A stretch of 64,000 bases of DNA from NCBI GenBank assembly GCA_964651245.1, contig CAZYVI010000011.1, positions 62,001-126,000 of the forward strand, given 5' to 3'. The stretch is from Avedoeria sp964651245. Lineage in GTDB: Bacteria; Chloroflexota; Anaerolineae; Epilineales; Epilineaceae. The notes beneath the pieces are model-generated. The model saw only the letters and a program-made list of their open reading frames with translations. It searched no databases and was not told the origin of the DNA. This document shows positions 40,370 through 48,509 of this stretch, one piece after another (within the stretch, counting starts at the first letter, position 1; each line of letters opens with the position of its first letter). A program made the position numbers and the translations under genes.

Positions 40370-42439
40370 ATGTCGCCGTTCCTCGCCGCGATCTACCTCC
40401 CCGTGCTCCTCGCCTCGGCCGCGGTCGCGCCGACGCCGGCGCCGGCCACGGCGACGCCCGAGGCGGCGTCGCCGCTGGCCGCCGTCGACGTGGCGGTCGT
40501 CACCGACCCCAACGACGTGCGCGCCCTGGCCGTCGATCCGGGCAGCGGCGACATCTGGACTGCGACCGGCGGCGGGATCGTCCGCTGGGCCGCCGGCGGC
40601 GTCTCGCCGACCGTGGTCGCCGCGATCGCCAGCGACGTCGTCGCCGCCGACGACATCGCCGTCGGTCCGTCGGGCGAGGTCTGGGCGATCGACGACGCGC
40701 GGGCGGCCCACCGATCGGCCGACGGCGCCTGGACGCTCATCGTCCCGCCTCCGCTGCCGACGCCGTACGACGGCGGCCTCGCGCCGCGTTCACCGCTGCG
40801 CTCGGTGGCCGTCGACGCCGCCGGTGGCGTCTGGCTCGGTCGCGACACCGCCGTCACGCGGCGGGGCGCCGACGGCCGGTGGTCGACGCTCCACGGCTTC
40901 GTCGGCAGCGTCGACCGCATCGCGCCCGCGGCCGGCGGCGACGTCTGGTTCGTCACGCCCAGCGACCCGACGGCGGTGCTGCATCGCCGCGGGCCGGACG
41001 GCGCGCGGACGCGGCATGCGCCCCACCGCGACGGCCTCCGGATCGCGTCGCCGGCCGACCTTGCGCTGACGCCCGACGGCACGGCGTGGCTGGCCGACGC
41101 CATCGGCCCGCCGATCGCCGTCGACGTACTGCCGTCCGGCGCCGACCGCTGGCAGGCAGCGCCGCTGGGCGACCTCGACACCGTCGCCGCATCGGCCGGC
41201 CGGCTCGGCCGGCTCGTCGGCCTGGCCCTCGACCGCCGCGGCGCGCCGTCCATCGCCGTCGAGGCCGGGTTGTTCCACCACGACCGGTCGAGCGCCCGCT
41301 GGGTGTTCGACGGCGTCGACGGCGGACCGGCGCCGTTGGTGGCGCTGGCGGAAATCCGGGCGCTGGCGATCGGCCCCGACGGCGCGGCGTGGCTCGGCGG
41401 CCGGGGCGGCCTGGCCGCCGTCCGCGGGCCCGGCGCAGCGACGCTCCACCGCGCCGCCGGGCTTCCCGACAACCACGTCACCGCCGTGGCCGTCGCCGCC
41501 GACGGGATCTGGTTCGGCACGCGCGACGGCGCTGACCACTTGGCACCCGACGGACGGCTGACCCACCTGGCGGCGGCCCCCGGGAGCCTGCCGGATCGCC
41601 ACGTCCACGCCATCGCCGTCGCGGCCGACGGGGCGGTGTGGTTCGCCACCTCCGGCGGCTTGGCCCGGCGGACGCCCGACGGCGCCTGGACGACCTTTGG
41701 CCCGGCCGACGGGCTGGCCGACGCCGTCGTCCACGACGTCGCCGTCGCCGCCGACGGCGCGGTGTGGTGCGCGACCGGCACCGTCCGCTCCCCGACCGAG
41801 CGCCCGGCGCGCATCGGGGTCAGCCGCCGCGGGCCGGACGGCGCCTGGGCGCACTACGGCTTCGACGACGGCCTGCCGGCCCTCACGCCGACGGTCGTCC
41901 TGCCGCGCGCCGACGGGTCGGTCTGGGTCGGGTTCGACCCGGCGATCACCTATCGCGGCCAGGCCTACGGGGCGCGCAACCTGGCGCGGTTCGACCCGGC
42001 CGCCGGCTGGTCGCGCATCGAGGCGCCCGACGCCGTGGTGCGCGACGCCGCCGTCTACGACCTGGCCGAGACGACGGACGGCGCGCTCTGGGTCCTGGGC
42101 AGCCGCGGCCTGGCGCGGCGGGCCGCCGACGGAACCTGGCTCACCTCCGCCGAGCAGCCCCGCTGGCATCTGGGCGCCACCGCCGAGGCCGGCGCGCTGG
42201 CCGTCGACGGCGGCGGCACGCTGTGGGTCGGTTCGCGCTGGCAGCCGCTGCACGCCCGCATGGCCGACGGCACCTGGCGCATCGCACCTCCACAGCTGGC
42301 GCTCGAGGGCGTCACCGACCTCGCCCTCGGCCGCGACGGGCGCGTCTGGGCGGCGACACTGGCGCGGGGCGCGCGCGGCTTTCGCGCCGCCGACGCCCCG
42401 CCCGCGCTACCGCCGCCGCTCGTCGTCGCCCCGCAGTAG
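40370..42439 (+). CDS. Secreted beta-propeller protein (two-component-regulator-propeller type)
   Basis: The 689-residue protein starts with a signal peptide (MSPFLAAIYLPVLLASAAVA) and a Pro/Thr/Ala spacer. About fourteen repeats then follow the pattern of regulator-propeller blades (for example VHAIAVAADGAVWFATSGGLARRTPDGAWTTF, VVHDVAVAADGAVWCATG, ALAIGPDGAAWLGGRGGLAAV). There is no kinase, membrane or output domain, so it is a free propeller outside the membrane. GGAG 6 nt before ATG 40370 supports the start. The last 33 bp overlap the convergent gene below. The ligand is unknown. Confidence 0.82.
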   Translation: MSPFLAAIYLPVLLASAAVAPTPAPATATPEAASPLAAVDVAVVTDPNDVRALAVDPGSGDIWTATGGGIVRWAAGGVSPTVVAAIASDVVAADDIAVGPSGEVWAIDDARAAHRSADGAWTLIVPPPLPTPYDGGLAPRSPLRSVAVDAAGGVWLGRDTAVTRRGADGRWSTLHGFVGSVDRIAPAAGGDVWFVTPSDPTAVLHRRGPDGARTRHAPHRDGLRIASPADLALTPDGTAWLADAIGPPIAVDVLPSGADRWQAAPLGDLDTVAASAGRLGRLVGLALDRRGAPSIAVEAGLFHHDRSSARWVFDGVDGGPAPLVALAEIRALAIGPDGAAWLGGRGGLAAVRGPGAATLHRAAGLPDNHVTAVAVAADGIWFGTRDGADHLAPDGRLTHLAAAPGSLPDRHVHAIAVAADGAVWFATSGGLARRTPDGAWTTFGPADGLADAVVHDVAVAADGAVWCATGTVRSPTERPARIGVSRRGPDGAWAHYGFDDGLPALTPTVVLPRADGSVWVGFDPAITYRGQAYGARNLARFDPAAGWSRIEAPDAVVRDAAVYDLAETTDGALWVLGSRGLARRAADGTWLTSAEQPRWHLGATAEAGALAVDGGGTLWVGSRWQPLHARMADGTWRIAPPQLALEGVTDLALGRDGRVWAATLARGARGFRAADAPPALPPPLVVAPQ

Positions 42440-42790
42440 CCCGTAGAGCACGCCGCCGACGATGCTGATGACCACGCTGCCCAGCAGCGCCGGCACGAAG
42501 CCCTCGACGTTGAAACCGTAGCCGGCCAGCCGGGCCAGCCAGGCGGCGAGCTTGAGCATCAGGGCGTTGATGACCAGCAGGAACAGCCCCACCGTCAAGA
42601 ACGTGATCGGCAGCGTGAACAGCGTCACGATCGGCTTGATGAACGCGTTGACGAGGCCCAGGATCACGGCCAGGATGGCGTAGACGACCCACGGCGACTG
42701 CCCCGCCGTGGCGACGTCGATGCCCTGGATGTAGCGGTCCGCCACCCAGATGGCGACGGCCGTGGCGGCGATGCGGACGATGAGCTTCAT
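42407..42790 (-). CDS. Phage_holin_4-type (DUF360) four-helix membrane protein
   Basis: The 127-residue protein has four membrane helices and the family pattern MKLIVRIAATAVAIWVADRYIQGI, LGLVNAFIKPIVTLFTLPITFLTVGLFLLVINALML, GFNVEGFVPALLGSVVISIVGGVLYGLL. Despite the name, these proteins are ordinary chromosomal membrane proteins of unknown function in many bacteria. The start is ATG 42790; a GGGAG lies 13-17 nt upstream. The 3' end overlaps the convergent propeller gene by 33 bp. Confidence 0.9.
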   Translation of the reverse strand: MKLIVRIAATAVAIWVADRYIQGIDVATAGQSPWVVYAILAVILGLVNAFIKPIVTLFTLPITFLTVGLFLLVINALMLKLAAWLARLAGYGFNVEGFVPALLGSVVISIVGGVLYGLLRGDDERRR

Positions 42791-42975
42791 CGCGTGCGCG
42801 CTCCCGGTGGGCGTGGGCCGGCGGCGGCGGGGCCGGCACCGGCGGGTCGATGTCGCCGTCGGGCGGCGACCGGTGTCGTAGCCACCAGCTGCGGGCGCCG
42901 CGCCAAGGCGCCGCCGTCGAGCAACCGCCCGACCGCAGCCGGATGCCGCCGACGATACCACATGAGGATGCGCCG

Positions 42976-44556
42976 ATGAACCCCCTGATCCCGCGCCGCC
43001 GCCCGTCACGCCGTCGCCCGTCCCTCCCCCGCCGCGCCCTCGCCGTCGTGGCGATGCTGCTGGCCCTGCCCTGCGCCCTCGCCGCCGCGCCGGGCCCGGC
43101 GCCGGCCCGCGCCGCGCACGTCGCCGCCATCCAGGGCGCCGGCGCGACCGGGCTCCAGGTCCAGAACCTCGACTTCGCCCAGACCGCCATCGCCGTGATC
43201 CAGTTCTACGGCCGCAGCGGGCCGCCGATCGAGATCACGCGCGTCATCCCGCCCGGCACCGCCGCCAACGTCTACCTGCCGCTGGTGCCCGGCCTGGCCA
43301 ACGGCGCCTACAGCATGGTCGTCTCGGCCGACCGGCCGATCGCCGCGCTGGCCCGCACCGACTGGGAGACGACGCGCGCCGCCGGGATCTATTCCAGCGT
43401 CGAGATCGGCGCCGAGGTGATCGTGCCGCTCGTCCTGGCCGGCTACTACGGCCAGACGTCGCTCGTCTCGATCCAGAACGCCGACGTCACCGCCGCCCAG
43501 ACGGTGCAGGTCGCGGTGCGCGGCATCGGCGGCGTGGCGGCGTCGGCCGACGCCGACTTCACGGTGGCGCCCGGCGCCGCGGTCACGATCGACTTCGCCC
43601 GCGACGCCGACTTCGCGCTGCTGCAGCAAGCGGCGCCCAACGGCTTCGTGGGCTGGATGCGCGTCACGAGCGCGGCCGCGGTGGCGGTGCAGTCGTTCAT
43701 CGACGTCACGACGAGCCCGCAGGCCGCCTACGCCTTCGAGGGCGTGCCGAGCAGCCGGCTGGCGACCGAGCTCGTGGCGCCGCTGGTGCGCAAGCGGCAG
43801 CGGACGTCGATCGGGACATTCGACAGCGGCATCGCCGTCGTCAACCCGGGTGCCGCGCCGGCGACGGTGGCCGTGCGCTACGACGGCAGCGCCGGCGGCT
43901 GCGCCGGCCAGTCGTTCGACGAGGCGCCGATCACGATCCACGCCGGCGACGGGGCGACGATCTACCAGGGGACGTCGCCGGTCCTGCCGGATGGCTGCGT
44001 GGCGTCGGCGCGGATCACCAGCACGGTGCCGCTGGCGGCGGTCGTCCTCGACTCGAAGGACCTCACCGTCCAGGGCGCCGCCTACACCGCCGTACCGCTG
44101 GCCGACGCCGCCCGCCGCACCGTGCTGCCGCTGGTCCGGCGCGGCCACACGGCGCTGCGCCTGACCACCGGCATCCAGCTCACCAACCCCGGCGAGACCG
44201 ACGCCCAGGCCGATCTGGCGTTCGCCGACCACGACGGCCACCCGGCCGCCAGCTGCGGCGCGGCGTGCCGCGTCACCGTGCCCGCGCGCGGCAGCCGCAC
44301 GCTCTTCCCGTCGAGCACGTTCGCCGCGCTGCCGCCCGGCGTCTACGGCTCGGGCGTCGTGCATAGCGACCAGCCGCTGGTGGTGCTGGTGAACGACATC
44401 GCGGAGAGCGGCGCCGCCGACGCCGCGACCTACCTCGGCCTCGGCGCCGACGAGGCGGGGTCGGCGTCCCCGGCCCCGCCGCTGGCGGGTGTCGGCGCGA
44501 TCGGGGCGCGGCGTGGGGCCACGGGAGGTCGGGCGTTTCTGACGTTCGGGCCGTAG
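42976..44556 (+). CDS. Secreted protein of unknown function with repeated beta domains
   Basis: The 526-residue protein has a long basic N-terminus (residues 1-20) and a hydrophobic signal segment (about 21-43, cleavage after ARA). The mature part shows four repeats of about 100 residues, each with V-x-N-P/N-A-x3-A-x2-V-x-V and an exposed loop, e.g. GLQVQNLDFAQTAIAVIQFYG, LVSIQNADVTAAQTVQVAVRG, GIAVVNPGAAPATVAVRYDG, GIQLTNPGETDAQADLAFAD. These look like immunoglobulin-like beta-sandwich modules. Function unknown; a cell-surface structural or adhesive role is possible. AGGA 8-10 nt before ATG 42976 is weak. Confidence 0.75.
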   Translation: MNPLIPRRRPSRRRPSLPRRALAVVAMLLALPCALAAAPGPAPARAAHVAAIQGAGATGLQVQNLDFAQTAIAVIQFYGRSGPPIEITRVIPPGTAANVYLPLVPGLANGAYSMVVSADRPIAALARTDWETTRAAGIYSSVEIGAEVIVPLVLAGYYGQTSLVSIQNADVTAAQTVQVAVRGIGGVAASADADFTVAPGAAVTIDFARDADFALLQQAAPNGFVGWMRVTSAAAVAVQSFIDVTTSPQAAYAFEGVPSSRLATELVAPLVRKRQRTSIGTFDSGIAVVNPGAAPATVAVRYDGSAGGCAGQSFDEAPITIHAGDGATIYQGTSPVLPDGCVASARITSTVPLAAVVLDSKDLTVQGAAYTAVPLADAARRTVLPLVRRGHTALRLTTGIQLTNPGETDAQADLAFADHDGHPAASCGAACRVTVPARGSRTLFPSSTFAALPPGVYGSGVVHSDQPLVVLVNDIAESGAADAATYLGLGADEAGSASPAPPLAGVGAIGARRGATGGRAFLTFGP

Positions 44557-44655
44557 CCGCGACCGTTCGCCGCGGCGGGTAGGCTGTCGGCCACGTGTCG
44601 ACGATGCGTCGCGCACCCCCTGGCGGCGTCGTCGATGCGGCCGTACCGTGGCTGC

Positions 44656-44661
44656 TATGCT
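44656..44661 (+). promoter_or_regulatory. -10 box TATGCT before the Uma2-like gene
   Basis: TATGCT stands 42 nt before ATG 44704. No clear -35. Confidence 0.35.
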
Positions 44662-44703
44662 TGTCCGACGCCCGCCCTTCGCCGTTCGAACAGGACCGTG
44701 GCC

Positions 44704-45318
44704 ATGGCCGTCCAGACCGTCGACACGTCACGACATCTCGACCGCCGCCGTCGCTGGCGGTTCTCCGCCGACCAGTACCTGGCGATGGTCGATGCCGGTG
44801 TCCTGCCGCCGGACGCCCGTACCGAGCTGATCTCCGGCGAGGTCTACACCGTGCCGCCGCCGGGGTCGTTGCATGCCTCGTCGAAGACGACGCTGCTGTA
44901 CGCGCTGCTGCCACGCATCGGCGATCGGGCGCTCGTCTGGGTCGACGACGCGGTGCGGCTCGGCGACGACTCCGTCGTCCAGCCGGACCTCGCCCTCCTC
45001 CGCCCCGAGCCCGACCGCTACGGCCGCGCCCTACCGATCGCGATCGACGTCCTGCTGGCCATCGAGGTGGCGATGTCTTCGCGCGACCACGACCGCCGGC
45101 GCAAGATCCCGCTGTTTGCCCGCCACGGCGTGCCGGAAGTGTGGCTGGTCGACCTCGTCGCGCGACGCCTCGAGGTCTACCGCGATCCGCGCCGCGGTCG
45201 CTACCGCGAGTCGACCGTCCTCGCCGACGGCGACGACATCGCACCGCTGTGCGCCCCGGATGTCGTGGTCGACGTGGGCGATGTGCTCCGGGTCCGGTTG
45301 GGCCGCAGCCTGACGTAG
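44704..45318 (+). CDS. Uma2 family (DUF820) putative restriction-like endonuclease
   Basis: The 204-residue protein has the PD-(D/E)XK-type core of Uma2 proteins: RTELISGEVY (early Glu), VVQPDLALL (Asp), AIEVAMSSRDHDRRRKIPLFARHGVPEVWLVDL (Glu and Lys) and a C-terminal beta hairpin. The family is greatly expanded in cyanobacteria and Chloroflexota; the biological role is unknown. The first ATG at 44704 lies in CCATGGCC without a strong ribosome site. GNAT follows 3 bp after the stop. Confidence 0.9.
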   Translation: MAVQTVDTSRHLDRRRRWRFSADQYLAMVDAGVLPPDARTELISGEVYTVPPPGSLHASSKTTLLYALLPRIGDRALVWVDDAVRLGDDSVVQPDLALLRPEPDRYGRALPIAIDVLLAIEVAMSSRDHDRRRKIPLFARHGVPEVWLVDLVARRLEVYRDPRRGRYRESTVLADGDDIAPLCAPDVVVDVGDVLRVRLGRSLT

Positions 45319-45321
45319 CGC

Positions 45322-45846
45322 ATGCACCCGACCTTCCGCAAGGCCGCGCCCGCCGACGCCCTCGCCCTCGCCCGGCTCCGCTGGGACTTCCGGGCCGAGG
45401 GAGGCGAGACGCCCATCGAGACGTTCGAGGCGTTCGAGCGGCGCTTCCTGGCCCACTTCATCACCGGCGTGGCCGACGGCACCTGGACGCGCTGGGTGGC
45501 GGAGATCGACGGCGTGATCGTCAGCACGATGTCGGTCCACAAGATCACGCCGGTGCCGCGGCCGTGCCGCGCGTCCGACCAGTGGGGCTACGTGACGGAC
45601 TGCTACACCGTCCCGGCCATCCGCGGGCGCGGCATCGGCGCGGCGCTGCTGGCCCACGTCATCGCCTGGGCCCGCGACGAGGACTTCGAGGAGATCATCG
45701 TCTCGCCGGCCGAGCGGGCGCGGCCCTTCTACGAGCGGGCCGGCTTCGGCCCCGACGACGACTTCCTGCTGCTGCGGCTGCGGGACTACGACGCGCCGCC
45801 GGCCACGCGCGACGGTCTGCGGTCCGGGCGGCGGGTCGGTCCGTGA
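45322..45846 (+). CDS. GNAT family N-acetyltransferase
   Basis: The 174-residue protein has the acetyl-CoA site TDCYTVPAIRGRGIGAALLAHVIAWA (motif A, R-G-R-G-I-G-A) and ERARPFYERAGFGPDDDF (motif B). The N-terminal helices start with FRKAAPADALALARLRWDF. The substrate is unknown. The start ATG 45322 is 3 bp after the Uma2 stop, so the two are probably co-transcribed. Confidence 0.9.
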   Translation: MHPTFRKAAPADALALARLRWDFRAEGGETPIETFEAFERRFLAHFITGVADGTWTRWVAEIDGVIVSTMSVHKITPVPRPCRASDQWGYVTDCYTVPAIRGRGIGAALLAHVIAWARDEDFEEIIVSPAERARPFYERAGFGPDDDFLLLRLRDYDAPPATRDGLRSGRRVGP

Positions 45847-45889
45847 GCGCCCGGCGCCGCCCCGGCCGCGCCCGCGGGCCGGCACAGGG

Positions 45890-47161
45890 CTAGCGTCGCG
45901 CGAACGGGATCAGCGCACGCGGCCGCGGGGTCGAGGTCGCGGTCCGGAGCGACGAGGCGGTCGCGGTCGCGATAGCCGCGGTCGCGGTGGCCGTCGCTGT
46001 CTCCGCCGACGTGGCGGTCGGCGTCGGTGTCGCCGCTGCGACCGCCAGGACGACGTCGAGGTGGAGGGCGTCACCCCACGCCCCGGGCTGCCCGAGGTCG
46101 ACCGTGGCCGACCACGGACGGTGGCGCCCGTCGGGCGGCGTCACGTCGACGTCGAGAGCGCCGTTCCAGTCGAGGTCGGTGCAGCGCAGCGCGAAGGAGC
46201 CGTCGGCCGCGGTCGTGGCCGCCGCGCAGTGGCCCGGCCGCCCGGCCACCACGACGTCCGCCCGGGCAACCGGCGCCATCGCGGTGCCGTCGGCACCGCG
46301 CACGATGCCCGACACGTCGAGGCGCGGCAGGCGATCGGCGACGTCCGTCGGCGTGGCGGGCGCTCCAGGCGGCGGCGTGGCGGCCGGCTGGAGGACGACG
46401 CGCGTCGGACCGCCACGGCTCGGGAAGCCCATGAACCAGGTGCCCTCGGCCGGCGCGAACCCTTCGGCCCGGAAGCGCAACCGGATGGGCACGAGGTGGT
46501 TGGCCTGGGGGCAGAGCATCGCAAAGCGGCCGGCCGCGTCGGTCACGACGGGCGAGAGGCAGCTGTAGGCCCACTCGGCGTCGTCGTAGGCCGCCACCAC
46601 GCGCACATCGGACACGGGCGGCGCGCCGGGTCGGCTGCCGTCGACGACCGTCGCCGCCAGCTCGACGTTCGATCGGCCGTCGACGGCGATGGGGCTGGGG
46701 CCCGGCGTCGGCCGCCAGGGCGTCAGCGCCACATCGACTTCGAACACGCCAACGCTCGGATCGCCCGCCTCGGGCGGGCGCGCCCGTCCGGTGACGGTCC
46801 GGGCGATGTGCCCCTCGGCGCCCAGGTGCAGCTCGATCGCGCCGGCGCGGCTCACGTTGCGACAGCGCTGGGCGAAGCCGCCGCCTCGTCCGCTGACGGC
46901 CCGCAAGCCGCACGTCCCGGCGCCGCTGTGGACAGCGATCTGGGCGTTGGCGAGCGGCACCGCCGTTCCGCGCGGCGCGCCGCGCACGACGCCGGTGACC
47001 ACGACCACGGGCCAATACGCCCCGACCACAGTCGGCCGGGCCGCGGCGCTGTGGTGGGCCGCGCCGACGGGCGTCCGCGCGGCGTGCAGCGTCATGGCGC
47101 CGAGCGCGGCGACGCAGGCGAGGGCGGCGCCCCGGGCGATGTGGGGTTGAGGCGGTGACAT
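45890..47161 (-). CDS. Secreted protein with carboxypeptidase-regulatory-like domains and Thr-rich tail
   Basis: The 423-residue protein has a signal peptide (about 10-30, ALACVAALGAMTLHAA). Three beta domains of about 110 residues follow, each with the pattern of carboxypeptidase-regulatory-like folds (VTGVVRGAPRGTAVPLANAQIAV, VTDAAGRFAMLCP, VSGIVRGADG...ARADVVV). A Thr/Ala tail ends in RALIPFARR, an ending like those of other Chloroflexota exported proteins. Cysteines within each domain may form disulfides. GGAG 6 nt before ATG 47161 supports the start. It is divergent from the Sfp-type gene. Function unknown. Confidence 0.72.
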   Translation of the reverse strand: MSPPQPHIARGAALACVAALGAMTLHAARTPVGAAHHSAAARPTVVGAYWPVVVVTGVVRGAPRGTAVPLANAQIAVHSGAGTCGLRAVSGRGGGFAQRCRNVSRAGAIELHLGAEGHIARTVTGRARPPEAGDPSVGVFEVDVALTPWRPTPGPSPIAVDGRSNVELAATVVDGSRPGAPPVSDVRVVAAYDDAEWAYSCLSPVVTDAAGRFAMLCPQANHLVPIRLRFRAEGFAPAEGTWFMGFPSRGGPTRVVLQPAATPPPGAPATPTDVADRLPRLDVSGIVRGADGTAMAPVARADVVVAGRPGHCAAATTAADGSFALRCTDLDWNGALDVDVTPPDGRHRPWSATVDLGQPGAWGDALHLDVVLAVAAATPTPTATSAETATATATAAIATATASSLRTATSTPRPRALIPFARR

Positions 47162-47228
47162 CGTGGACTCCGCGCGGTCGGCTGGCGATGCACATCGTCA
47201 GACCGGGCGACGCGTGCCGGCGCTCCGG

Positions 47229-47234
47229 TATCAT
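47229..47234 (+). promoter_or_regulatory. -10 box TATCAT of the Sfp-type gene, leaderless
   Basis: TATCAT ends 6 nt before the ATG at 47241. No ribosome site; -35 not convincing. Confidence 0.5.
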
Positions 47235-47240
47235 CCCATC

Positions 47241-48047
47241 ATGACCCCCGATGCCCCCGTGTGGTTCCCCCCGCCCCCGCGCCCGGTCCTGTCCGCCGGC
47301 CACGTCCACGTCTGGCGGCTGGCGCTCGATTCCACGCCCGCGGCGGTGGATGCGCTCGCCGCACTCCTCTCGCCCGACGAGCGCGCCCGCGCCGCGCAGC
47401 TGCAGCGGGCCGGCGACGGCGGGCGCTGGGCCGTTGCGCGGGCGCGGCTGCGGCAGGTGCTGGCGGCCTACACCAGCTGCTCGCCCGGCGCGCTGAGGTT
47501 CGCCGTCGATGAGGCCGGCAAGCCGCGGCTGGCGGGTCGGGCGGCGGGCGGCGCCAACGCGCGGGCCGGCCTCGATGCCGGGGCGGGGGGCGACGACACG
47601 GCCAGCGGCGATCTGGACTTCAACCTCAGCCACTGCGACGGGCTGGCGCTGGTGGCGGTGGCCGCCGCCGGCCGCGTCGGCGTCGACGTCGAGGCCGTGC
47701 GGCCGCGGCCGGCGCTGGCGGCCATCGCCGCGCGCTACTTCGACCCGGCCGAGAAGGCGTACCTGGCCTCGCTGGGCGAAGCGGCCCGCGCCGAGGCGTT
47801 CTACGCGCTCTGGACGGCCAAGGAGGCGTTCACCAAGGCCGTCGGCGCCGGCCTGTCGGCCGGCTTCCGCCGGTTCGCGGTCGTCGTCGAGGCGGACGGC
47901 GCGCTGGCGCTCGGGCCCGGCGCCGACCGCGTCGCCACCGGCGACTGGACGCTGTGCCGGCTGGCGGTCGGGCCGGGCCATGCCGCCGCGCTCGCCGTCG
48001 ACCGCGCCGAGGTCGCGGTGTCGTGCTTCGACGGGCCGGGCGGGTGA
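47241..48047 (+). CDS. Sfp-type 4'-phosphopantetheinyl transferase
   Basis: The enzyme moves phosphopantetheine from CoA to carrier proteins of fatty-acid, polyketide or peptide synthesis. The 268-residue protein shows the three family motifs: NLSHCDGLALVAVA, GRVGVDVEAVRP (Mg ligands D and E) and FYALWTAKEAFTKAVGAGLS (W-x-x-K-E-A). A Gly/Ala-rich insertion of about 20 residues precedes NLSH. No carrier-protein or synthase gene is seen nearby. The promoter suggests a leaderless start at ATG 47241. Confidence 0.92.
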   Translation: MTPDAPVWFPPPPRPVLSAGHVHVWRLALDSTPAAVDALAALLSPDERARAAQLQRAGDGGRWAVARARLRQVLAAYTSCSPGALRFAVDEAGKPRLAGRAAGGANARAGLDAGAGGDDTASGDLDFNLSHCDGLALVAVAAAGRVGVDVEAVRPRPALAAIAARYFDPAEKAYLASLGEAARAEAFYALWTAKEAFTKAVGAGLSAGFRRFAVVVEADGALALGPGADRVATGDWTLCRLAVGPGHAAALAVDRAEVAVSCFDGPGG

Positions 48048-48092
48048 GGGCGGGCGGATGAGGGCGGGCCGATGAGGACGGGCCGATGGGGA
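48045..48092 (+). repeat. 14-bp tandem repeat with three ATG codons
   Basis: Units of the form ATGAGGGCGGGCCG recur with a 14-bp period, giving ATGs at 48058, 48072 and 48086, each in a different frame. The repeat spans the Sfp stop and the start of the next gene. Confidence 0.75.
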
Positions 48093-48509
48093 CGACCGGC
48101 GCCGGACGTGGCAGCGAACCCGATCACGGCCGAGCTGCTGGCGCGGCTGGCCGAGCGGCGCCCCGGCGACGCCGCCGCGCTGGCGCCGTTCGTCGCCGCC
48201 TGGGACCGCCTCGAGGCGCTGGTGATCGACGTCTACCGCGCCGGGCGGGCCGATCGGGCCGACGAGGCCGCCTGGGCCGCCCTGCGCGCCTCGATCGCCG
48301 CCGCCTACGACGCCGTCGCCGGGCCGCTGGCGGAGCACTGGCCGCAGGCGCTCGCCGCCGGCCGGCCGTGCAGCGCCGACCCGTTCCGCGCCCTGCTCGA
48401 TGCGCCCTCGGCGGCGGCGTTCGTCGACAACCGCGCCGCGATGCAGACGCTGCCGGCGGCGCGCGAGGCGCTCAACCGGCTGCTGGTGGCGCTGGCCGAG
48501 GGCGCATGA
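48072..48509 (+). CDS. Small helical protein of unknown function
   Basis: The 145-residue protein is mostly alpha-helical by pattern (ITAELLARLAERRPGDAAALAPFVAAWDRLEALVIDVY, PAAREALNRLLVALAEGA). It has no membrane helix, no cysteine cluster and no motif I recognise. The start is uncertain: ATG 48072 lies in a tandem repeat, and GTG 48108 is possible. It overlaps the ABC-F gene by 4 bp (ATGA), which supports it being real and co-translated. Confidence 0.6.
   Translation: MRTGRWGRPAPDVAANPITAELLARLAERRPGDAAALAPFVAAWDRLEALVIDVYRAGRADRADEAAWAALRASIAAAYDAVAGPLAEHWPQALAAGRPCSADPFRALLDAPSAAAFVDNRAAMQTLPAAREALNRLLVALAEGA

Noticed and set aside
42407..42790. Prophage indication from the holin-like protein
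   Set aside because: DUF360/holin-4 proteins are common chromosomal membrane proteins, and no other phage gene is near.
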